NCBI RefSeq assembly: GCF_006538165.1
Contig: NZ_BDLU01000049.1
Location: 1 to 52,367, forward strand
Reading direction: 5' to 3'
Length of the DNA stretch: 52,367 nucleotides
Source: Komagataeibacter diospyri
Lineage (GTDB): Bacteria > Pseudomonadota > Alphaproteobacteria > Acetobacterales > Acetobacteraceae
Shown: piece by piece, positions 27,984-36,984 of the stretch
How positions within the stretch are numbered: position 1 is the stretch's first letter
How the letters are laid out: each line of letters opens with the position of its first letter
Notes under the pieces: model-generated
The model's database searches: none
The model's input: the letters and a program-made list of their open reading frames with translations, nothing else
What the model was told of the DNA's origin: nothing
Translations under genes and position numbers: made by a program

Positions 27984-28601
27984 ATGTTTTCCGGCATTAT
28001 CGAACATCAGGGCCGCATCACCGCCGCGCGTCGGCTGGACCGGGATCTGGACATAACCGTGGCCACGGGCATTGCGGACCTGACATTGGGTGAAAGCATT
28101 GCCGTTAATGGCGTGTGCCTGACGGTCACGTCGTTTGACGCGGCGGGAACGGCCACGTTCTTCATCAGCTCCGAAACGCTGGACCGCACGGCGCTGGGCC
28201 GGATCGCGGCGGGACACACCGTCAACCTTGAACGCGCGGTCACACCAACCACCCGCCTGTCGGGCCATATCGTGCAGGGCCATGTGGATGGGACGGGACG
28301 GCTTGCCGCGGTGAAACAGACGGGGGAAGCCCGCCACATCACCTTCACCATGCCCGCGCGCCTGCGCCGCTATCTGGTGGAAAAGGGATCGATCACGATA
28401 GACGGCATCAGCCTGACGCTGAACGAAGTCGGCGCGCCGGGAGAAGATGGCTGTCGCGCGGATGAGTTCCGCATCGCGCTGATGATCATTCCCCACACAT
28501 GGGACCATACGACCCTTGGCACCCTGAACGCCGGGGATCCCGTGAATATCGAAGTCGATGTCATCGCAAAATATGTGGAGAGCGTATGTCAGTATCGTTG
28601 A
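27984..28601 (+). CDS. ribE: Riboflavin synthase (alpha subunit)
   Basis: The enzyme joins two lumazines to riboflavin and a pyrimidine. Its 205 residues form two lumazine-binding barrels, each with the marks MFSGIIEHQG, VNGVCLTV and GHIVQGHVDG in the first half and the parallel IDGISLTLN in the second. Start 2 bp after ribD; the end overlaps the start of ribBA by 16 bp, so the three are translated as a coupled set. Confidence 0.95.
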   Translation: MFSGIIEHQGRITAARRLDRDLDITVATGIADLTLGESIAVNGVCLTVTSFDAAGTATFFISSETLDRTALGRIAAGHTVNLERAVTPTTRLSGHIVQGHVDGTGRLAAVKQTGEARHITFTMPARLRRYLVEKGSITIDGISLTLNEVGAPGEDGCRADEFRIALMIIPHTWDHTTLGTLNAGDPVNIEVDVIAKYVESVCQYR

Positions 28602-29851
28602 TGCCCCCGGCACTGGCACAGGCCGTTGCCACAATCCGCCGGGGCGGGATGATCATCCTTGTGGATGACGAGGACCGCGAGAACGAAGGCGATCTGGTGA
28701 TGGCCGCCGAACTGGTCACGCCGCAGGCCATGAACTTCATGGTCACCCATGCGCGCGGGCTGGTATGCATGCCGATGTCGCCCGACCGCATCGCGCAGCT
28801 CAACCTGCCCATGATGACACAGGTCAACACCTGTCCGCGCGGAACGGCCTTCACCGTGTCCATCGAGGCGCGTGAAGGTGTCACCACCGGCATTTCGGCC
28901 GCCGACCGCGCCGAAACCGTACTTGTGGCGGCAGCACCCGATGCGAAGCCCGAGGACCTGGTCTCCCCCGGTCATATCTTCCCGCTACGCGCTGTGCCCG
29001 GCGGCACGGTCGCACGCCCCGGCCATACCGAAGCCTCGGTCGACCTGGCCCGCATGGCCGGGCTGATCCCGGCAGCCGTGATCTGCGAAATCATGAACGA
29101 AGACGGCACCATGGCCCGCATGGACGATCTGCGCCCGTATGCCAAACGCCACGGGTTGCAGATCCTGTCCATCGCCGAACTGGCGAAATGGCTGGAAGCC
29201 AACCCGATTGACACCACGGCAGAGGCCAAACCCGCGATCGAACAGGTCGCCCGCGCCCACCTGCCCGGCCGCTTTGGCGGTCCGGACATGATGATCCATG
29301 CCTTTCGCGCGCCCGATGGCACCGAACATGTCGCCATGGTCAAGGGCCAGCCAGACCGTGCTGGCGCCGTGCCACTGGTGCGCCTGCATTCGGAATGCGT
29401 GACGGGCGACGCGCTGGGATCGCTGCGGTGCGATTGCGGCGCGCAGTTGCAGGGCGCACTGGAACAGATCGGACGCGCGGAATCCGGTGTACTGGTCTAT
29501 GTACGCGGGCATGAAGGGCGTGGCATCGGCCTGGCCAACAAGATCCGCGCCTATGCGCTGCAGGATGATGGACTGGATACGGTGGACGCCAACCACCGGC
29601 TGGGTTTCCAGACCGATGCGCGTGACTGGCAGGCAGCATCCGACATCCTGCGCGCGCTCGGGGTCAACCGGCTCGACCTGCTGACCAACAATCCCGACAA
29701 GGTGCGCGCGCTGCAGAAGCATGGCTTTGACGTGCGTGAACGCATCTCCCTTGCAGTGGAACCCAATCCCTTCAACCGGGCCTATCTGGAGGCCAAGCGC
29801 ACCCGGATGGGGCATGCCCTGTGTGAACCCGCGACAGCGGACGCCCACTGA
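28586..29851 (+). CDS. ribBA: RibBA: DHBP synthase fused to GTP cyclohydrolase II
   Basis: The N-terminal half (about 1-205) makes 3,4-dihydroxybutanone-4-phosphate from ribulose-5-P, with DDEDRENEGD and THARGLVC. The C-terminal half opens GTP and shows the full zinc motif CVTGDALGSLRCDCG, RGHEGRGIGLANKIRAY and LTNNPDKV. Some alphaproteobacterial RibBA proteins have lost the second activity, but here all metal-binding cysteines and the Arg/Gly active-site stretch are kept, so both should work. 421 residues. GGAG stands 5 bases before the ATG at 28586. Confidence 0.95.
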   Translation: MSVSLMPPALAQAVATIRRGGMIILVDDEDRENEGDLVMAAELVTPQAMNFMVTHARGLVCMPMSPDRIAQLNLPMMTQVNTCPRGTAFTVSIEAREGVTTGISAADRAETVLVAAAPDAKPEDLVSPGHIFPLRAVPGGTVARPGHTEASVDLARMAGLIPAAVICEIMNEDGTMARMDDLRPYAKRHGLQILSIAELAKWLEANPIDTTAEAKPAIEQVARAHLPGRFGGPDMMIHAFRAPDGTEHVAMVKGQPDRAGAVPLVRLHSECVTGDALGSLRCDCGAQLQGALEQIGRAESGVLVYVRGHEGRGIGLANKIRAYALQDDGLDTVDANHRLGFQTDARDWQAASDILRALGVNRLDLLTNNPDKVRALQKHGFDVRERISLAVEPNPFNRAYLEAKRTRMGHALCEPATADAH

Positions 29852-29937
29852 AAAAAGTTTTTGGTGAGGCTTTTCCCCAAAAAAACTTCAAAGGCTGCCG
29901 CCTTTTTTCAAAAAGGCGGCAGATGGAAACTTTTATC
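29848..29937 (+). repeat. Intergenic hairpin repeat, copy 3
   Basis: The outer arm AAAAAAGTTTTTGGTG, a degenerated first palindrome, then the hairpin CTGCCGCC..GGCGGCAG (29895-29922) and a weak 3' outer arm GGAAACTTTTAT. It begins at the ribBA stop codon and separates it from ribH, which may lower read-through between two genes of the same pathway. Confidence 0.8.
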
Positions 29938-29997
29938 GTTTTTTATCAGTACTTTATTTTCAAACCCCTCTGCACCTAAAAACGGAAAACGCTGGAT

Positions 29998-30483
29998 ATG
30001 AGCACCAACATCCCCTCCACTGCAGTACAGCTTGAATTCACCCACGCACCGCGCATCGCCATCGTGGTCAGCCGCTTCAATGAAAACGTGACCCATGGCC
30101 TGCGTGATGGCGCACTGGCATGGCTGGGGGAACACGACATCTCAATGCGCGCGGATGATGTCATGTATGCGCCGGGTGCGTATGAACTGCCGTTGCTGGC
30201 ACAGGCGCTGGCGCGCACCGGGCGGTACGACGGTGTGGTATGCCTTGGCTGCGTGATCAAGGGCGATACCGCGCATTTCGAATTCATAAGCCTGGGCACC
30301 GCAGTGGGCCTGCAGCAGGCAGCGCTGAACACCGAAGTGCCGATCGCGTTTGGCGTACTGACCACCTACACCGACGAACAGGCGGTGGTCCGTTCGCGTG
30401 ACGATGTGCACAACAAGGGCCGCGAGGCCGTGGCCGCCTGTGTCGAAAGTATCGCATTGCTTCAGAAAATCAGAGGCTGCTAA
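29998..30483 (+). CDS. ribH: 6,7-dimethyl-8-ribityllumazine synthase
   Basis: The enzyme makes the riboflavin synthase substrate from DHBP and the ribitylamino-uracil. It has 161 residues, with VVSRFNENVTHGL, YAPGAYELPLLAQ, GCVIKGDTAHFEFI and a late GVLTTYTDEQA typical of the family. It is separated from ribBA by 146 bp that carry repeat copy 3, so it may have its own promoter. In many alphaproteobacteria nusB follows; here it is a short terminator and an hpnL-like gene. Confidence 0.95.
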   Translation: MSTNIPSTAVQLEFTHAPRIAIVVSRFNENVTHGLRDGALAWLGEHDISMRADDVMYAPGAYELPLLAQALARTGRYDGVVCLGCVIKGDTAHFEFISLGTAVGLQQAALNTEVPIAFGVLTTYTDEQAVVRSRDDVHNKGREAVAACVESIALLQKIRGC

Positions 30484-30506
30484 GATACGCTGACAGTCCA
30501 CTAAAT

Positions 30507-30524
30507 GGCTGAAAACAGCCTTTT
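30507..30524 (+). terminator. Short intrinsic terminator after ribH
   Basis: GGCTG-AAAA-CAGCC followed directly by TTTT, 24 bases past the ribH stop. The stem is only 5 bp, so efficiency may be partial. Confidence 0.55.
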
Positions 30525-30562
30525 AATGGTCCTGTTTGGGGGAATATGGACAGGGATGGCGA

Positions 30563-31573
30563 ATGCGGCAGCTTACCTTCATTGCCGGGGCATTCGGTAT
30601 CGGTCTGACGATATGGATGCTGGGGCGTTTTGGCCTGCATGACATCCTCCGGCTGATCGCGGCCGGGGGGTGGAGCATTCCTGCCATCATCGTTTTCCAT
30701 GCAAGCCAGGTCTGTGTTTCGGCGCAGGCATGGCGCCTGCTGGCCCAGTGTGGACGTCCCCGCCTGTCCTTTACCGACTTTTTCGCCCTGCGCTGCGCGC
30801 GTGAAGGGATCAACAACCTGCTGCCAGTGGCCCAGGTTGGGGGAGAAGTCATTACCACCCGCCTCATGGCCCGGCGTGAAAAGCTCGGCATCAAGCGCGC
30901 CGCTGCCGCCACGATCTGTGACCTGACCATTGAACTGCTCAGCCAGGTCACCTTCACGCTGGTCGGGCTTGGGGTACTGTTCTGCCTGGTCAACCGTTCG
31001 CATGTGACGGACGAACTGATGGAAAGTGCGGGGGCTGCCGTCGCGCTGGGGGCGGTGTTCTTTGGCAGCCAGTACCTGGGTGCCATCTCTCTTGTGGAAA
31101 AGCTGCTGGTGCGCATCGCCGCCCATCTGGGATGGGACGGGGTGGATGACATCCGTGGCCTGCACGGCGAAATCATCGCCCTGTACCGCACGCATGAAAA
31201 CGCGTTCCGCGCGGGGGGGCTGCAACTGCTTGGCTGGTCGCTTGGCACGTTCGAAGTTTTCCTGGTCCTGACCGCCATGGGGCATCCGCTTTCGCTTGCT
31301 GACAGTTTTGTGATCGAAAGCGTAGGACAGGCGGCGAAGTCGGCGGGCTTTGCCGTACCCGGCGCGCTGGGCGTGTCGGAAGGGGGATATATCATCATCG
31401 GCGGCCTGTTCGGGCTGTCGCCGCAGGTGGGCATTGCGCTGTCGCTCATCAAGCGTCTGAGGGAAATCGCGTGGGGCCTGCCCTCGCTCGTGGCATGGCA
31501 GGTGATGGAAATACGCTGGATCCGCGACGCCCCGACTACTGGCCGGGAAATGCACCAGCCCGGCCAGTCATGA
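30563..31573 (+). CDS. Second HpnL-like integral membrane protein
   Basis: The protein has 336 residues and six to eight membrane helices. It shares with the protein at 15867-16943 the C-terminal pattern VPxxLGVxExxY (here FAVPGALGVSEGGYIIIGG), an R-E-hydrophobic-GLP stretch and WQVMEIRWI. It therefore belongs to the same flippase-type/LPG-synthase membrane family. It stands 140 bp before hpnN, so a joint role in hopanoid or lipid transport is likely, but that is inference; the substrate is unknown. The ATG at 30563 follows AGGGATGG; a TTG at 30536 is in frame. Confidence 0.78.
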   Translation: MRQLTFIAGAFGIGLTIWMLGRFGLHDILRLIAAGGWSIPAIIVFHASQVCVSAQAWRLLAQCGRPRLSFTDFFALRCAREGINNLLPVAQVGGEVITTRLMARREKLGIKRAAAATICDLTIELLSQVTFTLVGLGVLFCLVNRSHVTDELMESAGAAVALGAVFFGSQYLGAISLVEKLLVRIAAHLGWDGVDDIRGLHGEIIALYRTHENAFRAGGLQLLGWSLGTFEVFLVLTAMGHPLSLADSFVIESVGQAAKSAGFAVPGALGVSEGGYIIIGGLFGLSPQVGIALSLIKRLREIAWGLPSLVAWQVMEIRWIRDAPTTGREMHQPGQS

Positions 31574-31713
31574 TGTCCGGGTGCGGCGCGGTACATCGTG
31601 TGACAAAGAACCACCTTGCATCGGGACCGCATCATGGGCCAAACCGGGCCTCTTCACCGACTGCCGCGCTTCATGCGGCACGACGTAGGTTTCTGAAGGG
31701 CTGAATACTCGTC

Positions 31714-34308
31714 ATGCTATCGGTACCGCTTGGGCGCCTTGTCGCTTTCTGTTCCCGTCGTGCCATTGCGGTGGTACTGGCATTCGCCTGCCTGATCGCG
31801 GGGGCGACCTATGCCAGCTATGCGCTGCTGGGCGTGACCACGGATACGGGAACAATGTTCTCGTCCTCGCTGGACTGGAAAAAGCGCTCGGATGAGATGG
31901 GACGGCTGTTTCCACAGAAACAGGACCAGCTTGTCGCCGTGATTGACGCAGCCCTGCCGGAAGAGGCACAGCAGACCGCGCTGGCGCTGGCGGCAAGGCT
32001 GCGCGACGACCATGCCCATTTCAATTACGTCACCACGCCGCAGACCGATCCCTATCTGGTGCGCAACGGCCTCATGTTCCTTGACCCCAGGGCGCTGGAA
32101 CGGGTGCTCAACACCACCATCACCGCACAGCCGTTCCTGAGCGAACTGGCCGCCGACCCGTCGGGGCGCGGGCTGTTCAACGCGCTGAACCTGATTGCGA
32201 TGGGCATAAGCCAGGGGCAGGCCGACCTCGGCCCTTTCCATGCGGCGCTGGACGGTTTCGCCACGACATTGCAGCGTTCGGTATCAGGGACGCCGGAACC
32301 GCTGTCATGGGAACGACTGCTGGCGGGCGATCTGGCCGACCTTGGCGGCAAGTACCAGTTTGTCGTAACCCAGCCCAAGCTGGATTATGATTCCTTCCAG
32401 CCCGGCGGCGCCGCGTCGGACGCCATCCGTGCCGCTGCCAGCAGCCTGCCGTTTGTCCAGAGCGGCCGGGCGCATGTCCACATTACCGGCGACACCCAGA
32501 TCGCGGACGAGGAATTCGCAACCGTGGCCGAAGGCATGGTGGCAGGCCTGCTGGGATCGCTTGTGCTGGTCACGCTGTGGCTGATCCTGGCGGTGCATAC
32601 GTGGCGCATCATCGTGCCGATCATCATAACACTGGTGTCCGGGCTGCTGCTGACCACCGGGTTCGCGGCAATCGTGGTGGGCAAGCTGAACCTGATTTCG
32701 GTCGCGTTCGCCATCCTGTTCGTAGGCATTGCGGTGGATTTCGCCATCCAGTTCTCGGTCCGGTTCCGCGCACAGGCGCTGCCCGATGGCTCCTCACCGG
32801 GGCTGCTGGACGCGCTTGAGCAGACCGGCAATGAAACCGGGCACCAGATCCTTGTCGCCGCCATGGCGACATCGGCCGGGTTCCTTGCCTTTACCCCCAC
32901 TGCCTTTGTCGGCGTGGCCCAGCTTGGGCTGATTGCCGGTTTCGGCATGCTGTTCGCCTTCATCTGCACGCTGACGCTGCTGCCGGCCCTGCTGCGGCTG
33001 TTCCACCCGACTTCCGGCCATGGCAAGATCGGGTTTGTCTTCGCCCGCCCGATTGACGTTGCGATCCGCCATCATCGCAAGCCGATCCTGGGGGCCTTCG
33101 TGGTGATCGCGCTGGTGGGCGTGGCCCTTGTCCCCCGTCTGACATTCGACGCTGACCCGCTGCATACCAAGAACCCCAGATCGGAAGGCATGGTCACGCT
33201 GGGCATGCTGATGTCGGAACCGCAGTATTCGCCCTATACGGTGGATGTGCTGATGCCCGACCTGAATCAGGCCGCCGCCATGTCCGACAGGCTGTCGGAC
33301 CTGCCGATGGTGCATGACGCGCTATGGCTTGGGTCACTCGTGCCCACGGACCAGAAGACCAAGCTGCCCCTGATTCAGGATGCCGCGAACATCATGCTGC
33401 CGACCCTGCTGGTGCCCAACCCGAAACCGGCGCCGGATGCAGGCGCGCTGCGCACGGCGGCGGCCAAGACGGCGGCCGCACTGGGCGGCGTGATGGACAG
33501 GCTGCCCGCCGATGACCCGCTGCGCCGCATCCAGTCGGCGCTGGCACACCTGTCGCAGGCAGATGACCAGCGCGTGCTGGCCACCAACGAAGCACTGGTG
33601 CGCTTCCTGCCCATGCAGCTGAACATGCTGCGCGACATGCTGCAGGTGAAGCCGGTTGCGATTGCCGATGTGCCCGCGCAGCTGGCGCATGACTACCTGC
33701 TGCCTGACGGCCGTGCACTGGTCGAGGTCCATCCGACCAGGGAGATGAAGGGCAACCGGGCGCTACATACCTATGTGGGTGAAATCCAGAAGGTCGCCCC
33801 GATGGCGGCAGGTTCCGCCATCGACATCGTACAGAGTGCGGCGACCATGGTGCATGCCTTTGTCACGGCTGCTGGCGCCGCCATCGTGATGATCGCCATC
33901 ATCCTCGCCGTCGCCCTGCGCAAGCTGCTGGATACGGCGCTGGTGCTGGCGCCGCTGCTGCTGTCGGCGCTGATGACGGTCATCCTGATCATTGTAGTGC
34001 CGGAGCAGCTGAACTTCGCCAACATTATCGCGCTTCCCCTGCTGCTGGGGGTTGGCGTGTCGTTCAACATCTATTTCGTCATGAACTGGCGGGCGGGGAT
34101 CAAGCTGCCCCTGTCCAGCCCGACGGCGCGCGCGGTGCTGTTTTCCGCGCTGACAACGGGCACGGCCTTCGGGTCACTTGCGGCGTCCCACCATCCGGGC
34201 ACGGCCAGCATGGGCCGGCTGCTGCTGCTGTCACTGGCCTGCACGCTGGTGGCGACGCTGATCTTCGTGCCGGCCCTGCTGCCCAAGCGCCCGATCGACG
34301 AGGAATGA
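31714..34308 (+). CDS. hpnN: HpnN, RND-family hopanoid transporter
   Basis: The inner-membrane RND protein has 864 residues: one helix near the N-terminus (about 8-28), a large periplasmic loop, five helices from about 270 on including GIAVDFAIQFSVRF, a second periplasmic loop and five final helices. It is the MmpL/SSD-like short RND type. HpnN carries hopanoids to the outer membrane in other alphaproteobacteria. It lies far from the biosynthetic operon (16 kb) but next to an hpnL-like gene. A strong terminator follows. Confidence 0.9.
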   Translation: MLSVPLGRLVAFCSRRAIAVVLAFACLIAGATYASYALLGVTTDTGTMFSSSLDWKKRSDEMGRLFPQKQDQLVAVIDAALPEEAQQTALALAARLRDDHAHFNYVTTPQTDPYLVRNGLMFLDPRALERVLNTTITAQPFLSELAADPSGRGLFNALNLIAMGISQGQADLGPFHAALDGFATTLQRSVSGTPEPLSWERLLAGDLADLGGKYQFVVTQPKLDYDSFQPGGAASDAIRAAASSLPFVQSGRAHVHITGDTQIADEEFATVAEGMVAGLLGSLVLVTLWLILAVHTWRIIVPIIITLVSGLLLTTGFAAIVVGKLNLISVAFAILFVGIAVDFAIQFSVRFRAQALPDGSSPGLLDALEQTGNETGHQILVAAMATSAGFLAFTPTAFVGVAQLGLIAGFGMLFAFICTLTLLPALLRLFHPTSGHGKIGFVFARPIDVAIRHHRKPILGAFVVIALVGVALVPRLTFDADPLHTKNPRSEGMVTLGMLMSEPQYSPYTVDVLMPDLNQAAAMSDRLSDLPMVHDALWLGSLVPTDQKTKLPLIQDAANIMLPTLLVPNPKPAPDAGALRTAAAKTAAALGGVMDRLPADDPLRRIQSALAHLSQADDQRVLATNEALVRFLPMQLNMLRDMLQVKPVAIADVPAQLAHDYLLPDGRALVEVHPTREMKGNRALHTYVGEIQKVAPMAAGSAIDIVQSAATMVHAFVTAAGAAIVMIAIILAVALRKLLDTALVLAPLLLSALMTVILIIVVPEQLNFANIIALPLLLGVGVSFNIYFVMNWRAGIKLPLSSPTARAVLFSALTTGTAFGSLAASHHPGTASMGRLLLLSLACTLVATLIFVPALLPKRPIDEE

Positions 34309-34324
34309 CCCTGCGGGGAAACAG

Positions 34325-34358
34325 AAAAGGCCGCACCCGAAAGGATGCGGCCTTTTTT
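34325..34358 (+). terminator. Strong intrinsic terminator after hpnN
   Basis: AAAAGGCCGCACCC pairs with GGATGCGGCCTTTT around a GAAA loop, with one mismatch, and is followed by a run of T. It can work in both directions. Confidence 0.9.
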
Positions 34359-34396
34359 AATGCTGGCCCGGATCGGGGCTGTTATTAGATAATAAT

Positions 34397-34447
34397 AAAA
34401 GTTTTCCGGGCGCCGCCTTTTTTCAAAAAGCTTCACCCAAAAACTTC
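34397..34447 (-). repeat. Intergenic hairpin repeat, copy 4 (internally deleted)
   Basis: In the + direction it runs AAAAGTTTTCCGGGCGCCGCC, a T tract, CAAAAAGCTTCACCC and AAAAACTT. Compared with copy 5 it lacks GGCGGC and half of the GAAGC palindrome; the join is at the CAAAAA/GAAAAA tracts, as expected for a deletion between short repeats. Confidence 0.7.
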
Positions 34448-34467
34448 TGTTCCTTATCAAACAGGGT

Positions 34468-34704
34468 TCAGGACTTGAACCAGACCTCGACCGGCCCCTT
34501 GACCTTCATGGCCATCGGGTTGCCGAAACGGTCGGTGCCGCGGCCCACGGCCAGACGCACCCAGCCTTCGCTTATGCAGTATTCCTCGACATTGGTTTTC
34601 TCGATGCCCTTGAAACGCACGCCAATGCCGCGATCAAGCAGGGACTCGTTGTAAAAGGGGCTGGCGGGATTGACGGACAGACGGTCCGGCGGGGTATCGG
34701 TCAT
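34468..34704 (-). CDS. DUF3297-family small protein
   Basis: The 78-residue protein has PPDRLSVNPASPFYNE, RGIGVRFKGIEKTNVEEYCISEGWVRLAVG and KVKGPVEVWF, which match DUF3297 (glutathione peroxidase-like annotation is sometimes given but I see no such active site). Function unknown. The ATG at 34702-34704 gives the usual family length. It is the last gene after radA and yigZ. Confidence 0.82.
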   Translation of the reverse strand: MTDTPPDRLSVNPASPFYNESLLDRGIGVRFKGIEKTNVEEYCISEGWVRLAVGRGTDRFGNPMAMKVKGPVEVWFKS

Positions 34705-34762
34705 ATCTGGTCTTTTTCCGTATGATGAACGTGAAACGCTGTCTGACATAGCGGCAATACCG

Positions 34763-35389
34763 CTAGTCTCCAACACCCGGCGTGGCGTCTTCCTCCACCG
34801 CACGGATCAGCGCCTGCCCACGGGTGATGTCGGTAATGCGGGTGCGGACCTGTGCTTCGCGTATCGCGGGCAGGGTTATCTGCATGCCCACGCCGTCCGC
34901 GCCGAATTCCTCTGTCACGATCTGGCAGTCCATGCTTTCCAGCCGGGCACGCAGCAGGGCATGTTCGGAAAAACCGCAGCCAAACGTCAGGGACACCATA
35001 TCCACGATCGGTATGCGTTCTGCCGTACGCAGGCATTCCGCGGCTGTCCCGCCATAGGCCCGCACCAGACCGCCCGCGCCAAGCTTGGTGCCCCCAAACC
35101 ACCGCGTGACCACGACCACGGTGCGGTCGAAACCCTGTCCCTCGATCACCTGCAGGATGGGACGGCCCGCCGTGCCGCCGGGTTCGCCCGCATCATCACT
35201 GCGATAGGTCTGGCCGATCAGGTAAGCCCAGCAGTTATGGGTGGCGTCGGGATCGCTGACAGATGCAATGAATTCCATGGCGTCCGCAGGGGTTGAGACG
35301 GGGGCTGCCTGTGCAAGGAAAATGCTTTTCTTCACCTCCCGCTCCAGCATCGCGGGTTCGCGCAGCATGAAGCGTTCGGGCGCACTCAC
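34763..35389 (-). CDS. yigZ: YigZ/IMPACT-family protein
   Basis: The 208-residue protein has the N-terminal UPF0029 domain with KSIFLAQAAPV, HNCWAYLIG, DDAGEPGGTAGRPIL and VTRWFGGTKLGAGGLVRAYG, then a C-terminal ferredoxin-like DUF1949 domain. The family is tied to translation regulation by remote similarity to IMPACT, but the bacterial role is unclear. I chose the GTG at 35387-35389, which overlaps the radA stop as GTGA, with GAGG upstream. An ATG at 35366-35368 would cut seven residues. Confidence 0.88.
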   Translation of the reverse strand: MSAPERFMLREPAMLEREVKKSIFLAQAAPVSTPADAMEFIASVSDPDATHNCWAYLIGQTYRSDDAGEPGGTAGRPILQVIEGQGFDRTVVVVTRWFGGTKLGAGGLVRAYGGTAAECLRTAERIPIVDMVSLTFGCGFSEHALLRARLESMDCQIVTEEFGADGVGMQITLPAIREAQVRTRITDITRGQALIRAVEEDATPGVGD

Positions 35390-36792
35390 GCCTCCGCCTC
35401 CTCCATGGCTCCCGTAAACAGGCTGACCAGATCGCCCAGATGGCCGATTTCCTGTATGCCCAGCCCGTCCGGGGCCGTAGGCTTGCGGTTGCCGCGTGCG
35501 ATACGGCGCGGCAGGAATGCCTGCTCGAATCCCAGCTTGTGGGCTTCCTTCAGCCGTGTATCGGGCTGCGAGACCTGACGGATCTCGCCCGACAGCCCGA
35601 CTTCGCCAAAATAGACCGAACCAGCGCTGGTGGGCTGCCCGGTAGCGGCGGAAACAAGCGCGGCAGCCACCGCCATGTCGGCCGCAGGTTCCCCCACCCG
35701 CAGGCCGCCTGCGATATTGAGATGGACATCCATGGCGTTGAGCTTGATGCCGCATCGCGCTTCCAGCACCGCCAGCAACATGTTCAACCGCCCCGTATCC
35801 CACCCGACGACCGCGCGCCGCGCACCGCCGTCACCCGCCTTGGGCGACAGCAGGGCCTGCACTTCCAGCAGCACGGGGCGCGTGCCCTCCATGCCCGCGA
35901 ACACGGCGGAGCCCGCAATATGTCCCCGCCGTTCCGCCAGGAACAGGGCGGAGGGATTGGGCACTTCCTCCAGCCCCTGATCGGTCATGGCGAACACGCC
36001 GATTTCGTCGGTTGCGCCGAAGCGGTTCTTGGCCGCGCGCAGGATACGGAACTGATGCCCGCGATCGCCTTCAAAATACATGACCGCATCGACCATATGT
36101 TCCAGCACGCGGGGGCCTGCCAGCGCGCCTTCCTTGGTTACGTGCCCCACAAGGATCAGGCTGAAGCCACGTTGCTTGGCCAGGCGGATGAGTTCAAACG
36201 CGCAGGCGCGGACCTGACTTACGGTGCCGGGCGCGCTTTCCACCGTTTCCATCCACATGGTCTGGATCGAGTCGATCACGACCAGCGCCAGATCCTTTTC
36301 CGCATCCAGCGTTGCGGCGATATCGGCCACGTTGATGGCGGCGGCCAGTTCCAGCGTCGGCGCTTCCAGCCCCAGCCTGCGCGCGCGCAGCCGGATCTGG
36401 TCCACTGCTTCTTCGCCCGATATGTACATGACCTTGCGTCCGGCGCGTGCCAGCGCGCATGCCCCCTGCAGCAGCAAGGTTGATTTGCCGATACCCGGAT
36501 CACCGCCCACCAGCACGACGGAGGCCGGGACCAGCCCGCCACCCAGCACGCGGTCCAGTTCACCGATGCGGGTTTCGATGCGCGGTGGCGGCGGGGTATC
36601 GCCCGCAAGGCCGACAAGGTTGATGCGGCTACCGGCGCGCCTGCGGGCGTTGGTGCCGCCGGTTGCGGTCGGTTCAACCGTTTCCTCGACAATGCTGTTC
36701 CATGCGCCACAGGCGTCGCACCGGCCCGACCACTTGGAAAAGACCGCCCCACAGGACTGGCAGACAAAACGGTTAGCGGGCCGACGCGCCAT
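35386..36792 (-). CDS. radA: DNA repair protein RadA
   Basis: This RecA-like ATPase helps branch migration during recombinational repair. It has 468 residues: a four-cysteine zinc finger (C11, C14, C25, C28), Walker A GDPGIGKST at 97-105, the RadA-specific KNRFG motif near 258, and a C-terminal Lon-like domain from about 290. AAGGAG precedes the ATG and a -10-like TATGATATACA lies 40-50 bp upstream on the same strand. yigZ overlaps its stop. Confidence 0.96.
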   Translation of the reverse strand: MARRPANRFVCQSCGAVFSKWSGRCDACGAWNSIVEETVEPTATGGTNARRRAGSRINLVGLAGDTPPPPRIETRIGELDRVLGGGLVPASVVLVGGDPGIGKSTLLLQGACALARAGRKVMYISGEEAVDQIRLRARRLGLEAPTLELAAAINVADIAATLDAEKDLALVVIDSIQTMWMETVESAPGTVSQVRACAFELIRLAKQRGFSLILVGHVTKEGALAGPRVLEHMVDAVMYFEGDRGHQFRILRAAKNRFGATDEIGVFAMTDQGLEEVPNPSALFLAERRGHIAGSAVFAGMEGTRPVLLEVQALLSPKAGDGGARRAVVGWDTGRLNMLLAVLEARCGIKLNAMDVHLNIAGGLRVGEPAADMAVAAALVSAATGQPTSAGSVYFGEVGLSGEIRQVSQPDTRLKEAHKLGFEQAFLPRRIARGNRKPTAPDGLGIQEIGHLGDLVSLFTGAMEEAEA

Positions 36793-36888
36793 GATGGCTC
36801 CTTGGGCAAGAACAGATCGTGTATATCATATATGGAACGACCGGCCGCGAAAGTCAGAGGGGATGAAAAGCCCCCCTGGCCAAACGGG

Positions 36889-36971
36889 AAAAAGTTTTTG
36901 GTGAAGCTTTTTCAAAAAGCTTCAAAAGAACGCCGCCTTTTTGAAAAAAGGCGGCACTCAAAAACTTTTAT
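36889..36971 (+). repeat. Intergenic hairpin repeat, copy 5 (most complete)
   Basis: It shows the full design: outer arms AAAAAGTTTTTGGTG and CACTCAAAAACTTTT, a perfect 21-base palindrome centred at 36913, and the hairpin GCCGCC..GGCGGC at 36932-36955. The whole can fold as a three-way junction. It lies 3' of mlaF, but pointing the other way. Confidence 0.88.
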
Positions 36972-36984
36972 CTTTATTTATCAG

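Noticed and set aside
30470..31635. Long minus-strand open frames opposite the second hpnL-like gene
   Set aside because: The plus strand has clear membrane helices and a family signature; the minus products are low in hydrophobic pattern and motif-free.
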